64,000 nucleotides of DNA from Argentina anserina (GCF_933775445.1 NC_065872.1:1488001-1552000), one strand, 5' to 3'; shown: positions 40,801-52,766, counted from the stretch's first letter. Notes: generated by a model not told the origin, from the sequence alone. Program-made: numbers and translations.

Positions 40801-43484
40801 GTTTCAAACACTGGCCGGGAAATTCAACGAGGAAGCAGTTGTAGCTAGCTGGTGAATAAAACTACAGAACTCACAACTTTCTTGGGTTTGGCAAGAGCTT
40901 TCCCCCCTTTTATAGGCAAGAGGTGTAATGCAAACACATAAAAAGTGACTCTCCACTACTACCTCAAGTGAAAAGACTGATTGCTGGTTGTTATGATAAA
41001 GCTTTACTGGCTAGAGATTAGTCTTATCCCAAAACATTAGTGGAAGCAGGTTTCTTGACTGATTGAAATTTTGTTTTGATTCGAACAGTATAAGGTTTAC
41101 TTTGGTTGTGAAGCTGGTTAATGTGATCCACAGATATATATAGAAGAATCTACCTTAGCTACGTATATACATAACCCTCTATTACTCTATAAGTGCTTTT
41201 TCTGTCCCACAATAAGATTAGCGCAATTCATGTTAATTTCTTTCAAATCAAAGCTTCCTTCGATCTTAAACTAGTCATGGACCGGATCAATTAACTGCAG
41301 AAATTCAAGCATTCTAGAATGGTCCTCATAAGGGTTAAAGGTGATTACAATGGTCTTCATGCTGAAATTGTCACACTATCATTTCCATTTTTTAGTGTCG
41401 AAAAGCAGAATAAAACCGGTATCTGCATGTGGAATGTGAGATCTATGGTTTTCATTGTCATGAGATTTCCAGCTAACTAAGTTTCATACAGATATGCTGC
41501 ATAATTCTCTTGAAAAGTTGAAAGTTGAAACCAACTCAAAAGTAGTCTGGATTTTAATCTATTATGTTCACTAAAACCATATATCGTAGGGTCACACATC
41601 AGAGTTGACAAAATTGAGGAAGGTCCAGTGGAGGATTGGCCATTGTGGCTCCATGTGATCTCTACGTGCTTATTAGAACTAAGCATTATTATATACATTG
41701 CATCTAAGAACTACTACTGCATTTGAGAATTTTATGATAATATCAAATCCACCGGCCATTTTGAAAGTAGTGAACACAATAAGAAGGTAGGAATGAACGA
41801 AAAGGCAAACCAAACCCATAACCAGACAAACCTGATGGGGATCTCAGGCCAGTCCCTACAGCCACATTTCTCCCCAGCCTAGCTAGTATCTTCTATTCCA
41901 CTAAATCACTAAAAGTAGTATATGCTTTCTTTTGTTATCATCGATTCTTTTTCTCTAATACCATGATATGATGTATAAGTTGCCAATTGTTTAGAAGGTA
42001 GAAGCTTCTCAATTTTTGATATTATCATCAATTTAGACATTATGCAGTTTCAATTCTTGCCTGCAAATAACAGGTTTGGTTAGGTGATTAAATCTTAGGT
42101 GTTTATCAAACTCCATGATTGCTTGTATCTTTCAATTACATCGATCATGTAATTTAGCTAGTCAACGTTAATTTTTTATTTAAGCCATATTTGGATGAAG
42201 TTTGGTTCTATTCTGCAGTTCTTTCCACCAACTGATTAACTAATTAGAAGTTGATTCAGGCAGCAAAAAGAAAAAGGAAAGGAAGCTAAAGTTTAGAGTT
42301 TATCCAATATATCATATTTGATGATTCATTCTAGTTTGTTGGCGCATGTCTGATGCGTTTGTGTGTAAACTCCTAATGTAAAACAAATGATCATTGTCAA
42401 AACAAATGGTCAAAGTTAAGCTTAATATGTATACAGAGTTGATCATCTGTTGTAGTTAAGGCTTTCCACATTCAACTAGGAAATTCATTTTCAGCCACTT
42501 GCTGATCGATCTATTGCAACTGCTGCTTGCTGCTTCTTTTTTCTTCATTGAATCAGGTAGATACTTTATATATAAATTACTTAATTTTTTTTAATTATTA
42601 AGCTTTCTTTCTGGTAGACCACAAGATGGTTAGGTAGGTTAACTTTCGCTTTACCATATAAGCTTGAGCCCTTTTTTTGAAATTATTTTTTAAGGATTAT
42701 ATAATCTTAAGTTTGTTCCATGTAATATGAAGAATTGTAGGTCTGAATTTCTGAGCATTAAATTTACTGTAAACTCTGCTACTCTTGTTGCTTCAAATTC
42801 CTACTGCAATTTTCAATCAAACATCTATGTTGTACAATTAGTTGTGGTTTATTAAATTCAAATTGAAATTCAAATCGTAACATCATCATCATATATGCCC
42901 TAAAAGTAGGGCACACCAAAGGAAGAAGGGAAATAAAAGGCAAACAAAATTCATTTTGATTTTTTGAGGCCAGTACCCTTATCCACACCCCGTCCCTTTC
43001 ATACTAATTAAGTAGTATATGCATTCATTATGCATCTCTTGAAGGTGCGATGATTTGAAGGTGCATCAGTGCATGTTGAACTTTTCAACTCTAATGTCCA
43101 TTGTCATTTCTCTATAACCATTCAAACTTTTATCAAGAAAGCAAAACCGAAAGGAACCTACAAGAATAGTAGAATACAGTCACATACACTGTACGTACTA
43201 CTTACAAAGCCTCTGCTTAGCTAACACTTACAATCAGAACAGGAGCTACTATCAACAACACTGACACGGAATATTCAAGACCTATCCCTTCCATTCAAAA
43301 TGGGAATCAAGACCTATCGACTCTAAGCTTAGTCCAAAAGACAAGGGATAATTTCTCTGCATCCCCTTGAAGCTGGTTGTGGATTTGTGATCTTCAACTA
43401 AAGTAGGCAGAACTTTTCCCAAGCACAACAGACTTCTGTTGACAATGAGTACCATCAAACAATTTCTGATTCATGGATGCCAAC
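40801..43484. other. intergenic between NPF copies
   Basis: Contains the promoter of copy A (to about 41.95 kb), which is recognisably duplicated upstream of copy B (for example GTAGGGTCACACATCAGAGT at 41587 against 46989). AT-rich DNA follows, and then the 3' flank of copy B from about 43.0 kb. No gene is seen. Confidence 0.55.
40908..40915 (-). promoter_or_regulatory. TATA box of NPF copy A
   Basis: CTATAAAA on the minus strand within GCCTATAAAAGGGGGG, about 108 bp upstream of the ATG. The same block is conserved before copy B (46309-46316), which supports a functional core promoter. Confidence 0.65.
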
Positions 43485-46196
43485 TTAACACTTATCCTCG
43501 GCAGAGGAACCATTAGATGGTTTGGTAAGCTTTCTTTTGTTGTACCACCTTGCACTAACAAGGTATGCTACGAAGTTTAGGACACACAAAACGCTCACAA
43601 GTCCATAGAAATAGTCAAGCCTTCCATAGTTGATATTGTCTGCAAGCCATCCTTGCCCGTCTTTGCTCCCGGTGACCTTCTTTACAATCGAAACCAAGAA
43701 GCTACTGACAAAGAATCCTAGGGATAAAGTGCTCAGGAAGAGTCCTGTGCTCATAGTTTTCATTCCTTTTGGTGACTGAGTTATAAAGAAATCGAGCTGG
43801 CCAGTGTAGATGAAAGCTTCACCAGAACCAATCAGGAAGAATTGTGGGATCAAGAAGAACACACTAATAGGCACAGGACCTGTACTCATAGTTCTCATTC
43901 CTTTAGCTACTGATAACCTCTTCCTCTCGGTTAGTGCTGCTGATGCCATTCCAAGAGTCGATAGAACAAGGCCAATTGCAATTCTCTGGAGATTGGTGAA
44001 ACCTGTTGTAGAAAATAAGATATATATTAACTAAATAGATAGTCTATCCGAAGGATGATCATAGGTACTCACAGTTTAAAACTTTTGGTACTTCTAGTGA
44101 GTGTGCATTTGTGGTTATAACTTATAAGTTTCAGTTCAAAGTGGTGGTGTTTAATACTAATGCTGCTAGAGGGCTAGTAGATAAAAATATATATAAGTTT
44201 GATGACTTATTTGAAATTGATCATCTTCTCTCTCCGACTCTCCAGTATGTATACCTGGCTGGCCCTTCCATTTCTTCCAAACAGGCATAATGAGACGGTC
44301 ATTAACAGCCAGTGTGATCAGTATGGCTAGCACAAAGAAGACCGAGAGAGAGCCAGCTGGGATTTGGAACTTTCCGATAGATCTCTCCATGGTGGATGCT
44401 TGTTCAACTGAGAAGGTCATCATCTGTGCGTATGTTGTCCAAAAGATGATTGTTGTGGCCCATATTGGAAGTAATTTCACCATCATTTTCACCTCCTCCA
44501 CTCTTGTTACTGAGCATAACTTCCATGGGTTCGGAACAGAACCTACTGGTTCATTTCTCTCAGATTCTTCTTCTGCCACAATAGCTGCTTTGTCCAAGAA
44601 ACTATAATAAAAATTGAACAAGATCAGTAATAACACTACTTATGCAAAAAGGGCCAACATGGATAGAAAATGAAAATGACGAAATTAAAGAACTATTTAT
44701 GGTCCATTTGATACTGAGACAACATAATATGCCTGATGTTTGGTAAGTAGTCTAAGTACTATGAAGGGGTCAGAAAGGGAGCCTAATTCTGTAGACAAAT
44801 TAGTACTTACCGGAACTGCTCTGTGTGACCAATTCTTGAAGCCTCAGGATAATTCTCATACAGCAAGGCAACGTCGGATGGCACTGTCATCTTTCTCTTC
44901 CTTGTAGCAGCCACAATAACCTGAAAAATTTGAACTATGGGACTTCCCTTGCTTTTCTTATATCTGTATCTTTTAGTTCCTGAGAGAAACACCAAGATGG
45001 CTATGAACATTGAAATGGAACATATTGCATATGCCCAGCTCCTGTCCACTTGGTCTTGTATGTAGACAAGGACTGTGACTGCCATCAAGGTTCCTGTGCT
45101 AATGAAGAAGAAAAATCTGTTGAAGAAATAGGCCATCTGCGCTTTCTCTTTGTCATCTTTCTCATCAAATTGATCAGTTCCAAATCCTGAAACACTTGAT
45201 TTCAATCCACCAGTACCTAATGCAATTATATATAAAGCCATGTACAGAAATCCCATTTGGAACTCATTGGCTTGTTTGCAGTTGTTTTTGGCAGTAGTCA
45301 TATCACAATGGGGTGGGCGCAGCTGCGGCAGTTTTACTGATATTGCTAAGGCAGCAGTGCCCTGCATGTACGTATATTTCAAGATTATATTATTTAAAGA
45401 TCATCATAAGTTTTAGAAATGTTTGTGGTATAAATTGACATGAACTTACCAATGCCTGTATTAAAGAAAAGATTGCTATTGTCTTGTATCTGCCAAGGAA
45501 GGTATCGGCCAGGAAGCCTCCAAGCAAACAGAGAAGGAATGATGTGCCTGCAAAGTCTGTGACAATATTTGCCGAAGTTGAGCTTGGCAGATGCATTGTC
45601 CCGACTAGGTATGTCACCAGGTTCACTGCTATTCCAATAGTTGATAGCCGCTCACATATTTCAATTCCTATATACAGTTTATCAATCATTTTGGTCAAGT
45701 AATTAATTAGCACTTTGGCTTTAGTGAATGATGACACATGAAAGTTCTCACTTATGGCTTCAAGATCTTATATACTTGTGATGACTACTATTTAGAAGTG
45801 CTCGTGAAACATTATATATACAAAAGTGCATGCATTTCGCTCATTAAATTATACAAGTCTGCTAAACACCCTATACATTTGCATGAACCACCTACTTGAA
45901 TCGGTCAAGCCTGACTATGATCGAAATCAGTATCGCAACTGATAGAGAGATGTGAGAAAGTGTATGTATACCTAATATAAGCGCGGCAGTAACCCAACCA
46001 CCAGTTCTGGACTTGTCTGCAGGAAACTCTTTGTAGTCCACAGCATCAGCGACAGTCCAACTCATTTTCTCCTCCTGAAGATCAAAATAGACAGCATTGC
46101 AAATGTGTTTAGTATCAGTATGGTTTAGATCCTAGGAAGAAGTTCTATCTTAGTTTCAGTTAATAAGTAAGGCATTAGAGCTAGAGTACCGACCAT
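43485..46196 (-). CDS. NRT1/PTR FAMILY (NPF6-like) transporter, copy B
   Basis: Minus-strand model: 46194..46196 (ATG only), 45972..46074, 45450..45667, 44811..45361, 44255..44601 and 43485..44002, 579 residues. Every exon has exactly the same length as in copy A (3, 103, 218, 551, 347 and 518 bp). The proton-coupling motif is EICER. The NRT1.1 His position is again Tyr (FWTTYAQ). The loop reads EQFRFLDKAAI, where copy A has DQFC at the same exon junction (Arg codon CGT against Cys TGT). Differences are scattered and conservative, and no stop or frameshift is present, so both copies look functional. The transported substrate is not known; nitrate is the family default. The duplication unit includes about 1 kb of upstream sequence, so expression may overlap with copy A. 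Confidence 0.9.
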
Positions 46197-49007
46197 GTAT
46201 CAAGTATCAACTGGAAAACTAGGGAAAGCAGAGTTGTAGCTAAATGGTTATGAAAACTAAGGAAGCCACAAGTTTCTTGGGTGTCATGTCTCAGGTGTTT
46301 TCCCCCCATTTTATAGGCAGCGAGTGTAATACAAACAAACGAATCGTGACTCTCCACTACTAACCTAGGTGAAGAATCTGATTGCTGGAGATTAGCATTA
46401 TGCCATTATCTCAACTTGAGTGGTAGCAGGTTTCATGAATGATTGAAATTGTGTTTTGATCCAAATTCCATACAGTACTAGAAGGTTTAAATTATTTTGC
46501 TTGTGAAGGTGAAAATGAGATCCAAAGAAAGATATGGATGAACCGACCTTAGATTGATGTGTATATAGGCCTCTCTATAAGTGCTTTTGCTGCCCCACAA
46601 TCTTGGAAAGGGTTCACGCTCATTCCTGTACGTCCGTTGAACAGTTTAGTGGTGATATATAATACATATGATAAGTTCTTTTGCATTGCAGCTCGCTTCA
46701 ATCAATTTGTTTATGAAGTATTCAACTGCAACAATCACAGATATATATGAGTGCAATCTTGTCAGCAGGTATAGATTGCGATCATAAGGATTTGAGGCTT
46801 AAAGGGTGGTTAGTTACAGTGGTCCTCGTGTCAATTTTTACGAGCAACAAAATATGGTGTGCCTGCATGCTAAGCTTCATGTATGTGCTGCACAACTCTC
46901 TTGAAAAGTTGAAACCGAGTCGCGTGATCGATACTTCGATAGTAGTCTGGACTTCAACTTATTGCGTTCGACACTAGAACCATGTATCGTAGGGTCACAA
47001 ACCAGAGTTGACAAAATGATGGAGAAATTGTCCAGTGGGGAATTGTCCATGTGATCTATGTGAGTGCTTATGAAGAACTATATATTACTGCATTGAAAAA
47101 GTGGTAAACACAATAGGAAGGAAGAGAAAACGAAAACGCAACTCCCGCAAAAGCCAGACAGAACCTGTTGGGGAACGCAACTCCACTAAGTCATCAAAAA
47201 GCAGTATATTCCTTCTTATTATTGCTTTCTTTCTAATACCATGATCTTTCTTTTCCACTGAACTAGTATACAAAGAAGTACTGCGGTACTGCCTACTTTT
47301 GATATGAGTTTTTTTTCTCTCTTTCTAGTTCCGTGTGTAATGTAGAAGATGTAAATCGTTCAAAAGGTACCTAGAAAGCTTCTGATAGTTAACATTATCA
47401 GTTCATATATATTATGCAGAGAACATTGATCGACCTGTTCGGTGATTGGATCATTTAAATTGTAGAATTTTGTAGATGTTATTTATCGTACTTCTTTGTA
47501 TAATATAATTACTCATATCTTTGCATGTTGGCTCTAGTCTGCAGTTTCTTTGCAATGATCATAAGTTGACACATACGCATACCAGATATATATTATAAAA
47601 ACAAGGGGATTTAGATATACACCAAAAAAGCTATATCAATTTTATATTAAATCCACCACTTAGAATTACACCCAACATATTTATTAGATTGATTTTTTTT
47701 CTTAAAAAAATAATATTTGAACTTGAATAAAAGAACCTTATTTTGCTAGTATTTATTAGATGTGTCACTCACCAAATACAAAAACCATAAAGCCCAAAAA
47801 TGACATGTTTCGCATGATTGAAGTATATGTTATTTTTTCCAAACCCAACTATAATTGAGTAAACTGAATTCAATATGAATAAGATGATTTGAGCAACAAA
47901 AATCAATATAGGGGGATCATGAGGTTATGTAATCTCATTATATGAATCTAAGTATGGGGTTTCAATCAGTATCTCCACCTTTATTTATGATATTTGTGAT
48001 ATAAATGGATCACTCAATTGGTAGGTGGCGTTGCTTTGTCGACAACTTCTACATATGATTATTCTGGTTTGTTTTTCTTTGATCTGCTTGGTAGATATTA
48101 ATTTTTCAATTGTATGAGTTGTTTGTGTTTATGGTGTTTGTTGTTATAGGGTTCATGTGCCATTGGGTATGATAATTTGAGTCATGTTAAATAGGTATAT
48201 GTCATTCATTGTTGAGTTGTATCTATTGGTTAGGTGTATCCTACCTGAGTAACCAGTTATTGTACCTATGTTTTAGGCGACAGTGTGTGAGGGTTGAAAA
48301 TGGAAAGCATGTGGTTGTTTATTCCTTTTTGATCGATTAAAACAGAAATAGAAATAGCATAAATTTATTCCTTTCGTTTGACTATTCTTTAAGATAAGGC
48401 CAATTTATCAAATTGAACATTTAAATTATACGAACATTTGTGTTTATAATTGTTGCACGTTTATAGCATTTGAAAAATTATAATAATTATATTATGTAGA
48501 TATTTTCCATTTACAGCTAGAAGGGCAAAAACATGAACTCGAATAAATAATTTAAATACATTAATTATAGAAAAAATCATATAAGGAAGGTTAATATATG
48601 TTTTGGGTGATATTAAAAAAAAAGAGTGGATTTATCTGAAAAATGGACTTGAAAGATGAATTTACCACTAATTTTCTCTAAAAACAAAGAAAGAAAGATC
48701 AACAAGCTAGTAGTAAGGGCTAAAGTTTATCTCATGCATATACTATATTTGAGATTGGATGGTGTAGTTTGTTGGTTCTTAATGTATCATCCTGCTGAAG
48801 CTTTAATTTCTGGCAATCCTAAACAACAGCTCGCTGATCATGTCGAAACCAATGGTTAACGATTTAAGCCAATATCAATAGTTGATATCATAATAAGATC
48901 GAGAGATCCAGCTGTAAAAACCAGCAAATATATGCTACTTAATATAATAATGCTCTCTACAACTTAATCGATGTTCATCCATTACAACATATCTTTTTTC
49001 TAAATAG
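46197..49007. other. intergenic, upstream of NPF copy B
   Basis: To about 47.3 kb this is the duplicated NPF upstream region. From there to 49.0 kb it is very AT-rich with no recognisable gene. A 67-codon open frame at 48656-48859 lacks any family signal. Confidence 0.5.
46309..46316 (-). promoter_or_regulatory. TATA box of NPF copy B
   Basis: CTATAAAA on the minus strand within GCCTATAAAATGGGGG, about 113 bp upstream of the ATG. It is homologous in sequence and position to the box of copy A. Confidence 0.65.
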
Positions 49008-49135
49008 TTAAGCTTGGCGCCTGAATATTCCCATGAGCACTCCCTTCCAGACCTTCTGAACAAAGTTGGACGTCTTCGCCACCAAACTAGTTGCAGCTGC
49101 CTCACTGCTACCTTCTACTATTCGGAAAAGGACGT
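49008..49135 (-). pseudogene. orphan 3'-terminal exon of unknown gene
   Basis: On the minus strand an open stretch of about 40 codons reads FRIVEGSSEAAATSLVAKTS, then NFVQKVWKGVLMGIFRRQA and TAA at 49008-49010. The composition (amphipathic, few rare residues) looks like real coding sequence, not chance. Its upstream side ends at a stop within a few codons, near a possible acceptor (GTGTGTAG). No other exon of the gene was found within several kb. I do not recognise the family. It is probably a stranded exon from a rearrangement. Confidence 0.4.
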
Positions 49136-49189
49136 AGCTACACACGGGCTAGTCCACCTCAGATTATTAAAAAACTTGTATTTTTAGCT

Positions 49190-49256
49190 AAATTTTAGTG
49201 TTAAAATTTAAATTTTAGTGTTAAAATTTAAATTTTAGTGTTAAAATTTAAATTTT
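49190..49256. repeat. 20-bp tandem repeat, three copies
   Basis: The unit TTTTAGTGTTAAAATTTAAA occurs three times in a row and is followed by a partial copy. It is AT-rich simple-sequence DNA. Confidence 0.9.
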
Positions 49257-49375
49257 AAATATTAGCACACCTCAACCGCATTTTTATACGGATGACAGTC
49301 TCGATGCGTTCTACTATACTATCTAAGCCCTTTTCTATAGGGGGGGGGGTGGAAATTCCCAGTTTCATTCTGATT

Positions 49376-49415
49376 GTTGTTAAGCAGATGGTCATTGTTA
49401 AGCAGATGGTCATCA
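49376..49415. repeat. 18-bp direct duplication
   Basis: ATTGTTAAGCAGATGGTC, with one variant base, is present twice back to back. It lies just after a run of about nine G. It is a short local duplication without coding meaning. Confidence 0.75.
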
Positions 49416-49860
49416 TCATGAAGCTGATAAGTCGACATTGTTATTTTTGTCCTTAATTTTCTGCCGCATACAAGTGATATATAGGCTTAGGGTTAGCTTC
49501 AACTGCCTGCTAATCACATGTAATCTTATTCCTAAATCCTAATACCACTAGAATCAGGATTTCCTTAGTTTGATAAGTATAATATGATTTAACTATATAT
49601 GTAGTAGATTCTCACCTCTTGAAGAATCTCTCGTTACAGACAAGTATTTTATTTGTCTCCTTGTAATCTTCCTATAGTGATTCGCTAGCTAGCTATTGTG
49701 CATATTTTGTGATTAGATTCTATTCTGTTTATCAAGTCATGATCGATTGTACCTTGTATATGTACTAGGTTTCATACAATGAAACACAATTTCTATATAT
49801 GTGAAGGAAAATCGATCTAGACCTTTTCAAATCAAAAGATTACAAGAAGTACCACATACG

Positions 49861-50020
49861 TATAATAAGCGCGGCAGGATGCCAACCTACTTGTCAGCAA
49901 GGAAGCTCGTGTAGTCCACAGCCTCAGCAGGCAGCAGCATCACTCATCAACCAAGTACTTGTTTTCTCTTCTTCTAACTTGTAGGAGTTTGTAGCGATTG
50001 AACAGACAGCAATGCAGATC
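49861..50020 (-). pseudogene. relic of a third NPF copy (exon 2 and leader)
   Basis: The sequence carries AAGCGCGGCAG, CTTGTCAGCAAGGAA and GTAGTCCACAGCCTCAGC in the same order and orientation as exon 2 of the two NPF genes, followed by sequence like their leader (GACAGACAGCAATGCAG). A block corresponding to the Arg-Thr-Gly-Gly-Trp part is missing, and insertions have destroyed the frame. No other NPF exon was found nearby. It is the decayed end of a third tandem copy. Confidence 0.75.
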
Positions 50021-50348
50021 TGATAATCTCATAATGTAACTGAAAACCAGCTATCGATCGATCTCTGAGTTCCAATATAAAACTGATCATGAGATGAAAG
50101 CCGTATTTCTGGTACCATCGAGGATGAGGATGCACGTACTGTCCCTCTTTTATTCTGTAATTTTCTGAATAACTGTCCCTCTTTTATGTTTCATGTCGCA
50201 GTAGTACTTCGTCCATACTAGGATGATAACTCGTGTGCTGACTTAAGAGTTGGAGCGGTGATCAAGATTTAGGGAATGAAATGGTTAGAAAGTCATCACT
50301 GATTTGAACAAGAGCCTAGGTGTTGTGTTGTAAAATGCTGATGGGAAC

Positions 50349-50352
50349 AAAA
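50349..50352 (-). terminator. Pol III terminator of tRNA-Ser copy 1
   Basis: TTTT on the minus strand, just downstream of the tRNA 3' end. It fits RNA polymerase III termination. Confidence 0.55.
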
Positions 50353-50356
50353 CACA

Positions 50357-50438
50357 CGTGGTCGGCAGGATTCGAACCTGCGCGGGCAAAGCCCACATGA
50401 TTTCTAGTCATGCCCGATAACCACTCCGGCACGACCAC
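50357..50438 (-). tRNA. tRNA-Ser(AGA), copy 1
   Basis: An 82-nt tRNA gene. The 5' acceptor strand GTGGTCG pairs with CGACCAC followed by a G discriminator. The anticodon loop CTAGAAA gives anticodon AGA (Ser, codon UCU). A class II variable arm (GTGGGCTTTGCCCGC) and the T-loop with GGTTCGAATCC are present. There is no intron. It differs from the copy at 55387 at one base, in the variable-arm loop. Confidence 0.96.
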
Positions 50439-51070
50439 AAGTTGCTAGACTTGTGCAGTTTCTGATATCAATAGTTTATTACTTTTCTGTTTTCTTTTTT
50501 GTTTTTGAATGATCAACCGGCTTTTGTTCATATTATATATGAGCTGAATGAAAAATTCATCTCAAGACTTTGTAAACGAGATGAACTTAAGATTCGTACG
50601 TGTGACTCGTGATTACAAATGAATTAACCAACCAATTGGAACTAAGTAAGAATACAAGAGCCGTTATTCCAAACCCTAACCAAATATAAACCATTGAGAA
50701 ATATATAGTTGAGACTTGGGGAAGTAGACCACTTTAGTTTACATGTACGGTATTAGTACTCGTAACGTATGGTAACCATGTTCCAAATCATGATGTATAT
50801 GCCGTATATGGCAATAAATGGGTAACTCGTGCTTCATCTCCGGTGGCTTCTTTATTAGGAGTGCAATACAGCAATAGTGATGAAACAAGTGCTAGCAAGG
50901 CAATCGATTATGCTTGCCCTGTTTTGCCCAAACAGAATGTCATCGATACATATAGAACATAATCAACATATTGCGCATATATATGTGAGCTTCGAAATTA
51001 TTATCTGCCTAATTTTTTCTACTTCTCGCTACTAGTATATCCATTGCTTAATTTTCTACTCGGTAGGATT
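50439..51070. other. intergenic between tRNA-Ser and MITE
   Basis: The first roughly 110 bp are duplicated at 55469-55604 together with the tRNA. The remainder is AT-rich without a gene. Confidence 0.5.
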
Positions 51071-51508
51071 AATGTTTTAAAAAACTCGTCTCAAGACTCG
51101 TCTGAAGCTTAAAAAGTTTAAAGCTACTTACATAACGTCTCTGTTTTTCGGTTTGGACACCGAGGCTCGCATTTTACGCTTTATGTTACGTTTTTTACGT
51201 CTTTTACGCATTTTACTGCGCATTCGAAAATAATATTTTTAAGTATCTTTTTATATTTATTTATATAATGTTTAATTTGATAAAAACTATCTAAAATGTT
51301 TGAATTATGAATTTCATTAAATCTAAATGCAATAAATTAGTAAGTTCTTATGTATATTTGTTGTTTTTGTATGTGTATAATTATATATTTACACATTTAA
51401 CTACTAATTTTTTATAACATAAGGCTTACATCTTATGCGTTTCAAGTTTTAAGGCTCAAGGCTCTCAAGAAAACGCCTTGAGGTACGTGTTCGTTTTTAA
51501 AAACATTG
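51071..51508. mobile_element. 438-bp MITE, 9-bp TSD (Mutator-like?)
   Basis: It starts AATGTTTTAAAAAAC and ends GTTTTTAAAAACATTG, imperfect inverted repeats of about 15 bp. A direct repeat GGTAGGATT flanks it at 51062-51070 and 51509-51517. A 9-bp target duplication fits Mutator-like MITEs. The interior is non-coding, with subterminal CTCGTCTCAAGAC and CGCCTTGAGG motifs related to each other in inverted order. Confidence 0.75.
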
Positions 51509-51939
51509 GGTAGGATTAAGGTTAAATCAAGATCAACTGGTGCCGAATTTTAGAAACCATATTGTTGCAATTAAAATTAAAAGTAATACCAACAATTTGA
51601 TTTTTCTTTTCTGAATCAGCTAATTACTTATCTGGTCATGCGTGTTCTTTATACTTTTTCACGTCATGTGGTTTACTGACCTTGTGAATTCCTATGGCTA
51701 GCTCCATCCAAACTAATTACTTGACTGAAAAACACAATGCCTCATTATCATTATTATTTGCAATATTTTACGTTGATCGATCCGATCAGAAGGAAAACAA
51801 GGAAAGGAAAAAGTCTCATAAGTCATAACAATCAAACAATCTCATTCGACAAAAAGAAAAAACAAAGAGAAATTCAAGAATCACATGATCGAAGAATGTT
51901 GTTGTTGATACAAATCACACTGCACAAAACCACTACTTA
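51509..51939. other. intergenic, 3' side of the FLA gene
   Basis: AT-rich sequence including the likely 3' untranslated region of the FLA gene. No other gene is seen. Confidence 0.5.
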
Positions 51940-52683
51940 CTAGCTAGTCCCCATGAAAAATAAAGCCAGCCCTAAAGCCAATCCCAGGAATCCCACACTC
52001 GTCTTGCTCGAACTACTGGTCCCATCCGTAGATGGCTCCGGGGCCGCCGTTTCTTTCGTCGTGTTTGTGCTTCCGGCCGGAGTTTTAGCCGGGACAGGAG
52101 CCGGTGATGCCTCACTAAACATGTCATTAGGAAACAGTACCTTGTCAACTTGGTACACAGCCAACGGAAACTGCTGCCTCAATGCATTGTTGATCTGAGT
52201 AGTAACCGCCCCGCTCGACACGTTCACTTGGTTCCCTCCGGATCCCGTGAAGTTGAGCCCGTAAGATCCGCCGCCGTTTGAGGCGGAGGACTGAGTCCTC
52301 ACGGGGTTCGACACTGTTTGGAGATTGTCGAGAGTGTAGTACTTGGGGAGAACATGGTAAAGAACAAGCTGTACTTGTTGTTGGGCGGAGAGGTCGTTCA
52401 AGGTACCGGCTTTGAGGTTAGTGAAGGCGTTGTCCGTGGGTGCAAGGACGGTTAGGCCCTCGGTGGTGGAGTTGAGCTGGCTCTGGATTTGGGTGGCCAC
52501 TTGGGTTTGAGCGAGGAGGCGGAGGAAGGTGGTGTACTGGCCAGCTTTGTCTAGGATGCTGGTGAAGTTCAGTGGGCCGGACGGGGCCGGGGCAGGTGCT
52601 GTTTGTGCTTCGGCACGGAGGACAAAGAGGGCTGCAGCGACAGCGAGGAGGAGGAGAGGGAGGGAATGTGTGGAAGCTGCCAT
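51940..52683 (-). CDS. fasciclin-like arabinogalactan protein (FLA11/FLA12-like)
   Basis: An intronless 247-residue protein starting MAASTHSLPLLLLAVAAALF with a signal peptide cleaved near AEA-QT. Next comes an AGP-type run (APAPAPSGP), one fasciclin domain (about 35-175) with LTVLAPTDNAFTNL (H1) and VLYHVLPKYYTL (H2), a second Pro/Ala-rich AGP region (SPAPVPAKTPAG), and a hydrophobic C-terminal tail preceded by small residues that signals GPI anchoring. This is the group A layout of FLA11/FLA12, surface proteins linked to secondary cell walls of stems. The ATG at 52681-52683 was chosen because the signal peptide starts there; the upstream in-frame Met at 52743 would add about 20 residues from the leader. 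An 18-base poly-C tract lies in the leader. Confidence 0.92.
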   Translation of the reverse strand: MAASTHSLPLLLLAVAAALFVLRAEAQTAPAPAPSGPLNFTSILDKAGQYTTFLRLLAQTQVATQIQSQLNSTTEGLTVLAPTDNAFTNLKAGTLNDLSAQQQVQLVLYHVLPKYYTLDNLQTVSNPVRTQSSASNGGGSYGLNFTGSGGNQVNVSSGAVTTQINNALRQQFPLAVYQVDKVLFPNDMFSEASPAPVPAKTPAGSTNTTKETAAPEPSTDGTSSSSKTSVGFLGLALGLALFFMGTS

Positions 52684-52748
52684 TGTGATGATGAAGATGA
52701 GAGTGGAATGAGATGTTGGGAAATATATGGGATAAGGAAGCAAGGTAT

Positions 52749-52766
52749 GGGGGGGGGGGGGGGGGG
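52749..52766. repeat. poly-G/C homopolymer of 18 bases in the FLA leader
   Basis: Eighteen consecutive G on the plus strand (C on the transcribed sense of FLA), 66-83 bp upstream of the FLA ATG. Its length is probably unstable between alleles and in sequencing. Confidence 0.9.

Noticed and set aside
48656..48859. 67-codon open frame in AT-rich DNA
   Set aside because: No family signal, no promoter and no neighbouring exons; consistent with chance.
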